Shown: positions 1-7,052 of the stretch, in pieces
How the letters are laid out: every line of letters starts with the position of its first letter
Numbering within the stretch: the stretch's first letter is position 1
NCBI GenBank assembly: GCA_903908015.1
Contig: CAIVQI010000325.1
Location: 1-9,692, forward strand
DNA: 9,692 nucleotides
From: an uncultured Bacteroidota bacterium
Lineage (GTDB): Bacteria > Bacteroidota > Bacteroidia > UBA7662
Reading direction: 5' to 3'
Program-made: the position numbers and the translations under genes
Notes under the pieces: model-generated
Told to the model about the DNA's origin: nothing
Databases searched by the model: none
The model's input: only the letters and a program-made list of their open reading frames with translations

Positions 1-1296
1 GGTTTGTTGGGCATATTCGGCATTGGCCAGTCCGTTGGTGTCGCGCACACTCACAATGATTTGGGAGCCGGCGACAGAGGTTCCCAAACGGATCTGTATG
101 GCCGATAAGGTATCAGAGGCCGACAATTCAAACAAGGATGCGCAAATGAGTCCATCTTCATCGCCTGTAAATGAGGCTGTGCCTAAGCTGCCGGAGGAAG
201 AAACCACAGGAGAAACCACCGAAATGATGGTGTCGCGCACGGCAAAAGGGATGTTTACACTATTATCCGCCGGATTGTCATCTAAACTGTCCATGCTTAA
301 CTCAATATTGAGGGCATACAAACCCGTATCCACCAACAATGCCTGCGGGAAATTGGTGACCGAAACCACTGTATCGCGACTGCCCGAAGCCAAGCTGAGC
401 GCGGCCGTACTGTCGCGCCACAGTGGATTCCCTGAACCACGTCCTACCCGGCTGCGCATGCGGATGCTCGATTGTGGATTGGAACCAAAATTTTGAATCG
501 CCCCCTCTACCTGCCATTGGTCGCCCTGTTGTCCTTTCATCAATTGCCCCGTGAAGGTCAAGAAATTGACTGGGTTGATGGAATAATTCTCAAGAGATAG
601 GTCATTGCTGGGAGGCACACTCAACTGAATATCGTCGATACACCAGAACCAATCCCAAGCACCCACATAATGGAATCGAATCCACAAATTCGGCTGATTT
701 CCGGCGATCGATGAAATATTGAACCTCAGTGTTGAGGGATTGTTGATGGTCGTATTCACTGGTACCACATTCGCTGAATTGTAGAGTTCCGTCCAAGTTG
801 ATGAATCGGTACTGATTTCAATGATGTGGTCTTCCTGAAAACGGCGGAAAAACTGTTGTATGCTGAGCATCACAGCGGGTTGGTTGGACAGACTGATGCC
901 TGCCTTGATGATGAGGTAATCGTCTTGCGTGCCGTTATTGAAGGAATCCGAGTTAATTAAGGCAAATGGCGCGCCCGAGGCCGATGCGATGGGTGGGAAA
1001 TTTTGCGACACTAAGTTGGGTTCCATGGCAGAAACAACCTTCCAGGAACTGCTTGCTGCGGCTCCGGGACCACGCACCACACTCATGCCCAGGGTATTGC
1101 TAAAGTCAAAACTCCACAGCGGGTTGAGTCGCGCCGTTGGGTTATTCAGCTGGCTTGGATCATACAAAACATCAACCACGGATCGATTGATCTGCTTCTT
1201 CTCGTGCCGGCCATCATAAGTACGCAACCGTTGAGCAACAGCGGGCGAAAAAAGGCCAACAAGCAGCAGGATGAGAATGAGTTTTGTTATTTTCAT
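1..1296 (-). CDS. Secreted beta-rich protein with choice-of-anchor-J/MAM-like domain, N-terminal part (runs off left edge)
   Basis: The frame is open from an ATG at 1296-1294 to base 1, giving 432 codons without a stop, so the C-terminus lies outside the window. Residues 1-21 form a signal peptide (MKITK, then a leucine/isoleucine core, then SPAVA), with Q22 at the predicted mature N-terminus as is common in Bacteroidota. Residues about 60-228 resemble a choice-of-anchor J or MAM-like jelly-roll: a WSFDFS start, an alternating strand pattern, and a closing WDWFWCIDDI motif. Residues about 230-330 look like an Ig/CARDB-type repeat, with phrases such as DNPADNSVNIPF near its end. A further beta-rich segment follows. 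No catalytic motif is visible. Proteins of this build often end in a type IX secretion sorting domain, but that part is not in view. The gene lies 90 bp downstream of gcvP on the same strand and appears to have its own promoter. The function is unknown; adhesion or surface binding is a guess from domain type. Confidence 0.82.
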   Translation of the reverse strand, partial: MKITKLILILLLVGLFSPAVAQRLRTYDGRHEKKQINRSVVDVLYDPSQLNNPTARLNPLWSFDFSNTLGMSVVRGPGAAASSSWKVVSAMEPNLVSQNFPPIASASGAPFALINSDSFNNGTQDDYLIIKAGISLSNQPAVMLSIQQFFRRFQEDHIIEISTDSSTWTELYNSANVVPVNTTINNPSTLRFNISSIAGNQPNLWIRFHYVGAWDWFWCIDDIQLSVPPSNDLSLENYSINPVNFLTFTGQLMKGQQGDQWQVEGAIQNFGSNPQSSIRMRSRVGRGSGNPLWRDSTAALSLASGSRDTVVSVTNFPQALLVDTGLYALNIELSMDSLDDNPADNSVNIPFAVRDTIISVVSPVVSSSGSLGTASFTGDEDGLICASLFELSASDTLSAIQIRLGTSVAGSQIIVSVRDTNGLANAEYAQQT

Positions 1297-1304
1297 AGCT
1301 TCAA

Positions 1305-1336
1305 CAATTATATTATTTTAAAAATATTTTGACAAT
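1305..1336 (-). promoter_or_regulatory. Candidate Bacteroidota-type promoter for the secreted protein gene
   Basis: On the minus strand, ATTG (1336-1333) is followed after 20 bases by TATAATTG (1312-1305). This fits the Bacteroidota pattern TTTG-N19-21-TAnnTTTG with one mismatch in each box. The intervening DNA is almost all A/T and contains the palindrome AAAATATTTT (1321-1330). The -7 box ends only 8 bases before the ATG, so a transcript from it would have an almost absent leader. A small GGGAA/TTCCC hairpin at 1344-1357 lies between gcvP and this site but lacks a convincing T-run, so I do not call it a terminator. Confidence 0.35.
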
Positions 1337-1386
1337 CAATCAGGGGAACAATTTCCCGAGCCAATAATAGTCAAATTTCCAAAACA

Positions 1387-4269
1387 TCAATCACGCACCA
1401 CTTCATAAGAATCTATGGGTGGGCAAACACAGAATAGATTTCGGTCGCCATGGGTGTTGTTGACCCGTCCCACCGTTGGCCAAAATTTTGACTCCCGCAC
1501 CCAAGGCAAGGGGAACACCGCCTTCTCGCGTGGGTAGGGCCGCGTCCAGTCGCCCACCAACTCAAAAGCGGTGTGGGGCGCCTGCTTCAGGACATTCATC
1601 TCCCGGTCATAGATGCCCATTTCAACTTCACGAATCTCCTCGCGGATGTGCAACATAGCGTCACAAAAACGATCCAACTCGGGTTTGTCTTCCGACTCTG
1701 TAGGCTCTATCATGATTGTACCAGCCACAGGAAACGAAACCGTAGGCGCATGAAAACCATAATCCATCAGGCGTTTGGCCACATCTTCCACCTCAATGCC
1801 TGCCGATGCTTTGAATGGCCGCAAGTCGATGATCATTTCGTGGGCGCAGTGGCCACCAGGACCCGTATACAAGACAGCAAAAGAACCTTTGAGCCGGGCC
1901 ATGATATAGTTTGCGTTCACAATCGCCAATCGGGTGGCCTCCGTCAGCCCCACCCCACCCATCATTCGGGCATAGGCATAGGGAATCGGGAGTATGCCGG
2001 CACTGCCCCATGGAGCACCCGAAACTGGCGTAATCGCTGATTTCGATGGATTCACTTCCACCACGGGGTGACCAGGCAAAAAGGGTGCAAGGTGGGCCGC
2101 CACCCCGATGGGGCCCATACCGGGTCCCCCACCACCGTGGGGGATACAAAACGTTTTATGAAGGTTAAGGTGACAAACATCAGCGCCGATGAGGGCGGGA
2201 CTGGTGAGACCTACCTGTGCATTCATATTGGCCCCATCCATGTAGACCTGTCCGCCATGCTCGTGGATGACGCTACAAATTTCACGAATGGTGGTTTCGA
2301 ACACCCCGTGAGTAGAGGGGTACGTCACCATCAAAGCGGCCAAACGATCGGAATGCCTTGCGGCTTGCACCTTCAAATCATCCAAGGAAATGTTGCCACG
2401 TTCATCGCAAGCCACCACCACCACCTGCATGCCCGCCATCACTGCCGAAGCTGGGTTGGTGCCGTGGGCCGATGAGGGAATCAATGCAATGTTTCTGTGG
2501 CCATCACCCCGGCTGATGTGGTAGGCGCGGATTACCATGAGTCCAGCATACTCTCCCTGAGCACCCGAGTTGGGTTGCAGGCTGATGCCGGGGAAACCGG
2601 TGACCTGGCGCAAGTCCTCGGTCAGCATATCGAACATGCTTTTGTAGCCCTTGGCTTGTTCGACAGGCGCGAAGGGATGCAGGTTTGCGAATTCTGGCCA
2701 GGTTACGGCGACCATCTCGGTGGTGGCGTTCAGCTTCATGGTGCATGAGCCGAGGGGGATCATGCTGTGACACAGTGAAAGGTCGCGCGATTCCAGTCGC
2801 TTAATATACCGCAGCATTTGGTGTTCGCTTCGGTATGAATGGAACACGGGATGCTGCAAAATCTCATCTGTCCTTAAAAATTCTGGATGGATTTGAACGG
2901 ATGCTTCTTTGTCGAGGGCCACTAATTCGACCTGCTTTCCATTGGTGATGGCCGCAAATACCAATACTACCTGAGTCAGTTGTGCGAGGCTTGTGGTTTC
3001 ATCAACCGAAACCCCTACTTGACCGGGGACCAGAAAGTTGAGGTTGATTCGCTTGCCCTCGGCTATGTTTTTGAGTTTCTGCAATTCCTCTTCGGGAAGT
3101 TCCACCTGCAGGGTATCGAAGTACTGGACATTAACCTGTTCGAAACCCATCAATTTGAGTGCTGCATCGAGTACGGCGGCGCGGCGGTGGATGCGTAAGG
3201 CGATTTCTTTGAGTCCCTCCGGTCCGTGATATACGGCATACATCGAAGACATAATGGCCAAGAGTACCTGAGCGGTACAAATATTAGATGTTGCTTTCTC
3301 ACGACGTATGTGTTGTTCGCGTGTTTGCAGGGCCATTCTGAGCGCAACACGGCCCTGAGCGTCGCGCGAAACCCCAATCAACCGACCAGGAAGATTGCGC
3401 TTGAATGCATCGCGGGTTGCAAAATAGGCGGCATGTGGACCCCCATAGCCCATAGGCACACCAAATCGTTGCATGCTGCCCACCACCACATCGGCACCCC
3501 AGGATCCGGGTGATTCGAGCAACACCAAAGCCATGGGGTCAGCGATTACTGCAACTTTGATTTGTTGTTCAGTCGCTTTATTGGTCAGTGCTTTGTAGTC
3601 ACGTATCTGTCCGTATCCGTCGGGATACTGAAAAATCATTCCAAAATAAGCCTCGTCGAATTCGAAATCATCTACCCGACCCAGTACGAGTTCGATGCCG
3701 AGGGGTTCGGCGCGTGTCTGCAAAACGGCCCGAGTTTGGGGGTATAGCTTGTGCGAAACGAAAAATTTTCGGCTTTCGGCCCTATTTCTTTGGGCGAAGA
3801 GCATCAGCATGGCCTCAGCGGCGGCTGTTGCCTCGTCGAGTAGGGAGGCATTGGCGATGTCCATTCCTGTGAGGTCGCACACCAAAGTCTGGAAATTGAG
3901 GAGTGCTTCGAGTCGGCCTTGTGCGATCTCTGCTTGATAGGGCGTGTATTGGGTATACCAGCCCGGATTCTCCAAAATGTTTCGTTGAATAACACCTGGC
4001 ACTTGTACGGGGTAGTAGCCCATCCCGATATGACATTGATACACCTGATTCTGATCGGCCAATCCTCTTAAATGTTCGATTAACTCCTGTTCATTCATGG
4101 GTACCGGCATTTCCATATTATCCAAACGACGAATGCCTTGTGGTATGGTTTGATCGATGAGTTCATCTACCGAGCCTACACCAATGGTGTGCAGCATGGC
4201 CGCTACATCAGCTGGGCGTGGACCGAGGTGGCGTGATTGAAAATCTGATGGGGGGGTGTGGTTCATCAT
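1387..4269 (-). CDS. gcvP: Glycine dehydrogenase (decarboxylating), P-protein of the glycine cleavage system
   Basis: This cytosolic PLP enzyme decarboxylates glycine and transfers the aminomethyl group to the lipoyl arm of the H-protein, the first step of glycine cleavage feeding 5,10-methylene-THF. The 960-aa length matches full-length unsplit P-proteins (E. coli about 957). The N-terminal half has the family signatures RHLGPR near residue 14, GMGYYPVQVPGVI, and ATSNICTAQ. The C-terminal half has PLGSCTMKLNATTEM, QPNSGAQGEYAGL, and HLNLHKTFCIPHGGGGPG, where Lys705 is the expected PLP Schiff-base lysine. The C-terminus ends in the usual RVNNTHGDRNLFCVCPP region. All key motifs are present, with no frameshift. 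Two adjacent ATG codons (4269 and 4266) are possible starts. The T-, H- and L-protein genes are not in the window, so it is not in an obvious gcv operon here. It is transcribed divergently from the antiporter gene. Confidence 0.98.
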   Translation of the reverse strand: MMNHTPPSDFQSRHLGPRPADVAAMLHTIGVGSVDELIDQTIPQGIRRLDNMEMPVPMNEQELIEHLRGLADQNQVYQCHIGMGYYPVQVPGVIQRNILENPGWYTQYTPYQAEIAQGRLEALLNFQTLVCDLTGMDIANASLLDEATAAAEAMLMLFAQRNRAESRKFFVSHKLYPQTRAVLQTRAEPLGIELVLGRVDDFEFDEAYFGMIFQYPDGYGQIRDYKALTNKATEQQIKVAVIADPMALVLLESPGSWGADVVVGSMQRFGVPMGYGGPHAAYFATRDAFKRNLPGRLIGVSRDAQGRVALRMALQTREQHIRREKATSNICTAQVLLAIMSSMYAVYHGPEGLKEIALRIHRRAAVLDAALKLMGFEQVNVQYFDTLQVELPEEELQKLKNIAEGKRINLNFLVPGQVGVSVDETTSLAQLTQVVLVFAAITNGKQVELVALDKEASVQIHPEFLRTDEILQHPVFHSYRSEHQMLRYIKRLESRDLSLCHSMIPLGSCTMKLNATTEMVAVTWPEFANLHPFAPVEQAKGYKSMFDMLTEDLRQVTGFPGISLQPNSGAQGEYAGLMVIRAYHISRGDGHRNIALIPSSAHGTNPASAVMAGMQVVVVACDERGNISLDDLKVQAARHSDRLAALMVTYPSTHGVFETTIREICSVIHEHGGQVYMDGANMNAQVGLTSPALIGADVCHLNLHKTFCIPHGGGGPGMGPIGVAAHLAPFLPGHPVVEVNPSKSAITPVSGAPWGSAGILPIPYAYARMMGGVGLTEATRLAIVNANYIMARLKGSFAVLYTGPGGHCAHEMIIDLRPFKASAGIEVEDVAKRLMDYGFHAPTVSFPVAGTIMIEPTESEDKPELDRFCDAMLHIREEIREVEMGIYDREMNVLKQAPHTAFELVGDWTRPYPREKAVFPLPWVRESKFWPTVGRVNNTHGDRNLFCVCPPIDSYEVVRD

Positions 4270-4437
4270 GGGTTTGTACTATAAATCGCCGCAAAAATAC
4301 GGCTTTCAATCCTTCGCATTTCTATACAACAAACCCATTGGCAAGCCAGATGTTCGCTACCGCGACAATTCCATTAGTTTAGCGTTTTCTAAAATATCCA
4401 TCCTCACTCAACCTGGTTCATCCAGGATGCTATACGT
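4270..4437. other. Divergent intergenic region between gcvP and the antiporter gene
   Basis: This 168-bp spacer must hold the start signals of both divergent genes. On the gcvP side there is a good -7 box (listed separately). On the antiporter side the best match is TAGTTTAG at 4375-4382, one base off TAnnTTTG and without a clear -33 box, so I do not call it. A perfect 5-bp hairpin, CCTGG-TTCAT-CCAGG (4412-4426), lies 11 bases before the first candidate antiporter ATG and could lie in its leader. The gcvP side is too short for a glycine riboswitch, and I see no such fold. Confidence 0.5.
4291..4301 (-). promoter_or_regulatory. Candidate -7 promoter box of gcvP
   Basis: The minus strand reads CGTATTTTTGC, containing TATTTTTG (4299-4292), an exact match to the Bacteroidota -7 consensus TAnnTTTG. 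It lies 22 bases before the upstream ATG, which would give a short leader. No TTTG appears at the expected -33 distance. The box sits inside a small dyad, GCCG-(8)-CGGC. The same 11-mer occurs upstream of feoA. Confidence 0.4.
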
Positions 4438-6375
4438 ATGTATCCCTCCCGCATCATGCACACGATCAAATTTCTTTTTTTCATCTTCCTCTTTGGGCAA
4501 GTTCCAAACCTCGCATTTTGTCAGCCCCTACAAATCGAATGGCCAGAACATGTGGTGTCGGGGCGGCCCTGTACACTGAGGATCATCCAGCATGATGGCG
4601 CTGTTGGCCCTATAGGTGTTTGGGTCGATGACCAAATGATTTTTCGGGATACGACAGCGGAAATCTCAATGCCGCTGACATTGAATCAATCATGTAATGT
4701 AACGGTGGTGCAGGATAGCGCGCGCATCAGCCGTCGGTTCAATCCCCTGCACCCGGCATGGAGCCTTTTGCCACCCTTACTGGCGATCCTGTTCGCCCTG
4801 TGGTTTCGTGAGGTCTATAGTTCACTTCTGGCTGGCATACTGGCAGGGAGCTATTTACTCGCATACAGCAGTAGGGGTGCGATAGAGGCTGTTTGGGTTG
4901 CTTTGGGCGACTTCCCCACCCGGCATTTGATTCCAGCCTTAGGTGATTCCGACCATCAATCGATCATCGTGTTTTCCATGCTCATTGGGGGTATGGTTGC
5001 TTTAATTAGTCGCAACGGTGGCATGCAAGGGGTGGTAGAGGTGTTGGCTCGTCGCGCCAAAACCTCACAATCCGCTCAATTCATGACTTGGCTTTTGGGC
5101 GTGTTGATATTTTTCGACGATTACGCCAACACGCTTTTGGTTGGGAATACGATGCGGCCCGTGACCGACCGACTGAAGGTATCGCGCGAGAAGCTGAGCT
5201 ATTTGGTGGATGCCACCGCCGCTCCTGTGGCTGCTATTGCCTTTATCAGCACCTGGATTGGGGCTGAAATCAGCTATATCGAAGGGGGATTAGAGAAGCT
5301 GCCCGAAGTCGGACTTGGCGCTTACCAAGTGTTTCTCTACTCACTTTCTTACGCATTCTACCCCATATTTACCCTCATTTTTATGTTATTGCTCATCGGC
5401 ATGAAACGCGACTTCGGTCCGATGTACGTTGCCGAAGTGCGTGCACGTTCGGGCGCGACCGTACAGACGGCCGCTTCCTCCGACCACTTGAGGCAACCAG
5501 ATTCTGAGCCTGCGGGGGACGCGGATTTCATTATGGCACCTGGACTCACTCCATCTTTGTGGCTGGCTATTTTGCCGGTATTGGTGGTGGTGGGATTGGT
5601 GATGCTGGGTCTTGCGGCAACAGGTTATGAAGCCCAGATTTGGAACGACCCTAATATTTCGTTGTCTCAAAAGCTCTCCGTCACCATTGGACAGGCTAAT
5701 GCCTATACAGCACTGTTGTGGGGGTCATTTGGCGGGCTCCTCACAGCAGTTTTTCTGACCCTATTCACCCGTAGACTACCGGTTCACGATGCAGTAGAAA
5801 GCGTCCTCAAAGGGTTCAAGACCATGTTGGGTGCGGTGGTCATCCTTATTCTGGCCTGGGTGTTGGCCGGCTTGACCGAACAATTGGAAACAGCACACTT
5901 CCTCACACAGCAGCTGTTGTCGGTCAATCTTGGTCCGGGTTGGTTGCCCACATTGACCTTTATTCTTGCTGCATTGGTGGCGTTCAGTACGGGTACCAGC
6001 TGGGGCACCATGGCCATTTTGTTTCCCTTGGTCATCCCCGCCTCTTGGCAACTGACCGAACAAGCGGGCATTCCTCACGCTGATGCAGTATCCATTTTAT
6101 GTAATGTTGTGAGTGCCGTTCTTGCTGGAAGCGTACTGGGTGACCATTGTTCACCCATCAGCGACACCACCATCATGAGTTCACTCGCCTCTGGATGTAG
6201 CCATATCGAACATGTACGCACCCAATTGCCTTATGCATTGGTAGTTGGTGGCGTTTCGATAGGCGTGGGGACCTTGCCCACTGGGTTCGGGTTTCCGCCT
6301 TGGATGAGTTTCTTGGCAGGGGTCTTGATGATGGCACTGATCATTCAGCGCTGGGGCAAAAAAGTAGTCGATTAG
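4438..6375 (+). CDS. Na+/H+ antiporter, NhaC family, with exported N-terminal domain
   Basis: This is a polytopic inner-membrane protein predicted to exchange Na+ (or another cation or organic anion) for protons. Family motifs are clear: FFDDYAN at residues 225-231, GTSWGT at 519-524 and GDHCSPISDTT at 568-578. Many hydrophobic helices begin near residue 108 (SLLPPLLAILFALWF) and continue to the C-terminus. A polar loop (about 330-370) separates two helix bundles. Unusually, the protein starts with a signal-peptide-like segment (about 7-28, ending LAFC before Q29). A soluble region of about 75 residues follows, with an alternating beta pattern and two cysteines (C45, C86), all before the first helix of the transporter core. 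The start could be the ATG at 4438 or at 4456; the second gives a more typical signal peptide (MHTIKFLFF). The C-terminus stops 2 bp from the convergent SprT-like gene. The membership of the family is secure; the exact substrate is not. Confidence 0.93.
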   Translation: MYPSRIMHTIKFLFFIFLFGQVPNLAFCQPLQIEWPEHVVSGRPCTLRIIQHDGAVGPIGVWVDDQMIFRDTTAEISMPLTLNQSCNVTVVQDSARISRRFNPLHPAWSLLPPLLAILFALWFREVYSSLLAGILAGSYLLAYSSRGAIEAVWVALGDFPTRHLIPALGDSDHQSIIVFSMLIGGMVALISRNGGMQGVVEVLARRAKTSQSAQFMTWLLGVLIFFDDYANTLLVGNTMRPVTDRLKVSREKLSYLVDATAAPVAAIAFISTWIGAEISYIEGGLEKLPEVGLGAYQVFLYSLSYAFYPIFTLIFMLLLIGMKRDFGPMYVAEVRARSGATVQTAASSDHLRQPDSEPAGDADFIMAPGLTPSLWLAILPVLVVVGLVMLGLAATGYEAQIWNDPNISLSQKLSVTIGQANAYTALLWGSFGGLLTAVFLTLFTRRLPVHDAVESVLKGFKTMLGAVVILILAWVLAGLTEQLETAHFLTQQLLSVNLGPGWLPTLTFILAALVAFSTGTSWGTMAILFPLVIPASWQLTEQAGIPHADAVSILCNVVSAVLAGSVLGDHCSPISDTTIMSSLASGCSHIEHVRTQLPYALVVGGVSIGVGTLPTGFGFPPWMSFLAGVLMMALIIQRWGKKVVD

Positions 6376-6377
6376 TC

Positions 6378-7013
6378 TCAGTCCAATGGGCGTACCCGTG
6401 CACTTGCCAAAATCAGGTATAGACGGCCGGTGTCCACGCATTCACACAGGCAACGGGTACGTCTCAACACGCCCTTTCGGTATGTTCCTCCCCTTTTTGT
6501 GGTAAAACACACCCCTTCAGGCAGCTCTTTTAGGATCATTTTAAATTCAGACGGGGGATTGTGCGCCGATAAAACTTCCATGAGTTCAGGATCCGAGCAG
6601 CTGCTGGCTGCAGGGTTGCGCAAATAGCGCCGCAAGACAGCCAGAATATTGCTGGGGAAAACATCCTCATGAAGTACAGGCTCCATCATGCTGGCAAATG
6701 CCCGTTTCCATTCAGGTCCGTGTGGCCGCGCCAAAGTTCGATGCTGTTCCCACACCCGAAGGTGTGCGAATTCATGCAGTAGCGTGACCAACATAGCGTA
6801 GGGGTTGAGTGTTTGATTCACCGAAATACGGTGTCCCGATCGACCGTCAGGCGGCCGGTAGTCACCATTTTTGGTTCTCCGCTCGTAGGTTAATCGTACC
6901 CTTGCCCGGTGCGAAAGTATCAAATCCACAACATAATCTACCGCAGCGGCAGGCAAGAAGTCCACCAGCACATGTTTGATCTGATCACGTTTTGTCTGAT
7001 GGATTGCCGACAT
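6378..7013 (-). CDS. SprT-like zinc metalloprotein
   Basis: This 211-aa protein carries the SprT-family active site: H80-E81-F-A-H84 (HExxH) and a third metal ligand in the HGPEW segment at H98. These residues are expected to bind one Zn2+ with E81 as catalytic base. Upstream is the strand segment with RISVN (62-66), typical of the domain. A C-terminal part follows (about 150-211) with FKMILKELPEG and a CxCxC cluster (TRCLCECV), which resembles the short tail of Bacteroidota SprT-like proteins rather than a full four-cysteine zinc ribbon. No signal peptide is present, so it is likely cytoplasmic. The family is related to the SprT/Spartan metalloproteases, but the substrate of the bacterial members is not well defined. 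It lies 39 bp downstream of feoB on the same strand and may be cotranscribed, although TATATTTT just upstream could give it a separate weak promoter. Confidence 0.9.
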   Translation of the reverse strand: MSAIHQTKRDQIKHVLVDFLPAAAVDYVVDLILSHRARVRLTYERRTKNGDYRPPDGRSGHRISVNQTLNPYAMLVTLLHEFAHLRVWEQHRTLARPHGPEWKRAFASMMEPVLHEDVFPSNILAVLRRYLRNPAASSCSDPELMEVLSAHNPPSEFKMILKELPEGVCFTTKRGGTYRKGVLRRTRCLCECVDTGRLYLILASARVRPLD

Positions 7014-7052
7014 ACAGTAAAATATAGACTACAGATATTCGGGGGGGCATTC

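Noticed and set aside
37..240. Direct repeat of GGTGTCGCGCAC at 37-48 and 229-240
   Set aside because: Both copies encode the same short phrase (VRDT) in beta-rich segments of the secreted protein; 12 bases in a coding region do not support a mobile or regulatory repeat.
23..496. Plus-strand open frame of 157 codons
   Set aside because: It lies antisense to the uninterrupted 432-codon frame of the secreted protein and has no family-like sequence; the minus-strand frame has a signal peptide and recognisable domains.
1344..1357. Rho-independent terminator of gcvP (GGGAA-CAAT-TTCCC)
   Set aside because: Only a 5-bp stem, and no T-run directly after it on the minus strand.
1573..3513. Several plus-strand frames opposite gcvP (for example 1573-2040, 2068-2475)
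   Set aside because: Shadows of gcvP in a GC-balanced region; the sequences are low-quality translations with no recognised domain.
4270..4437. Glycine riboswitch upstream of gcvP
   Set aside because: The distance from the likely promoter to the ATG is only about 17-20 bases, and no paired aptamer structure is visible.
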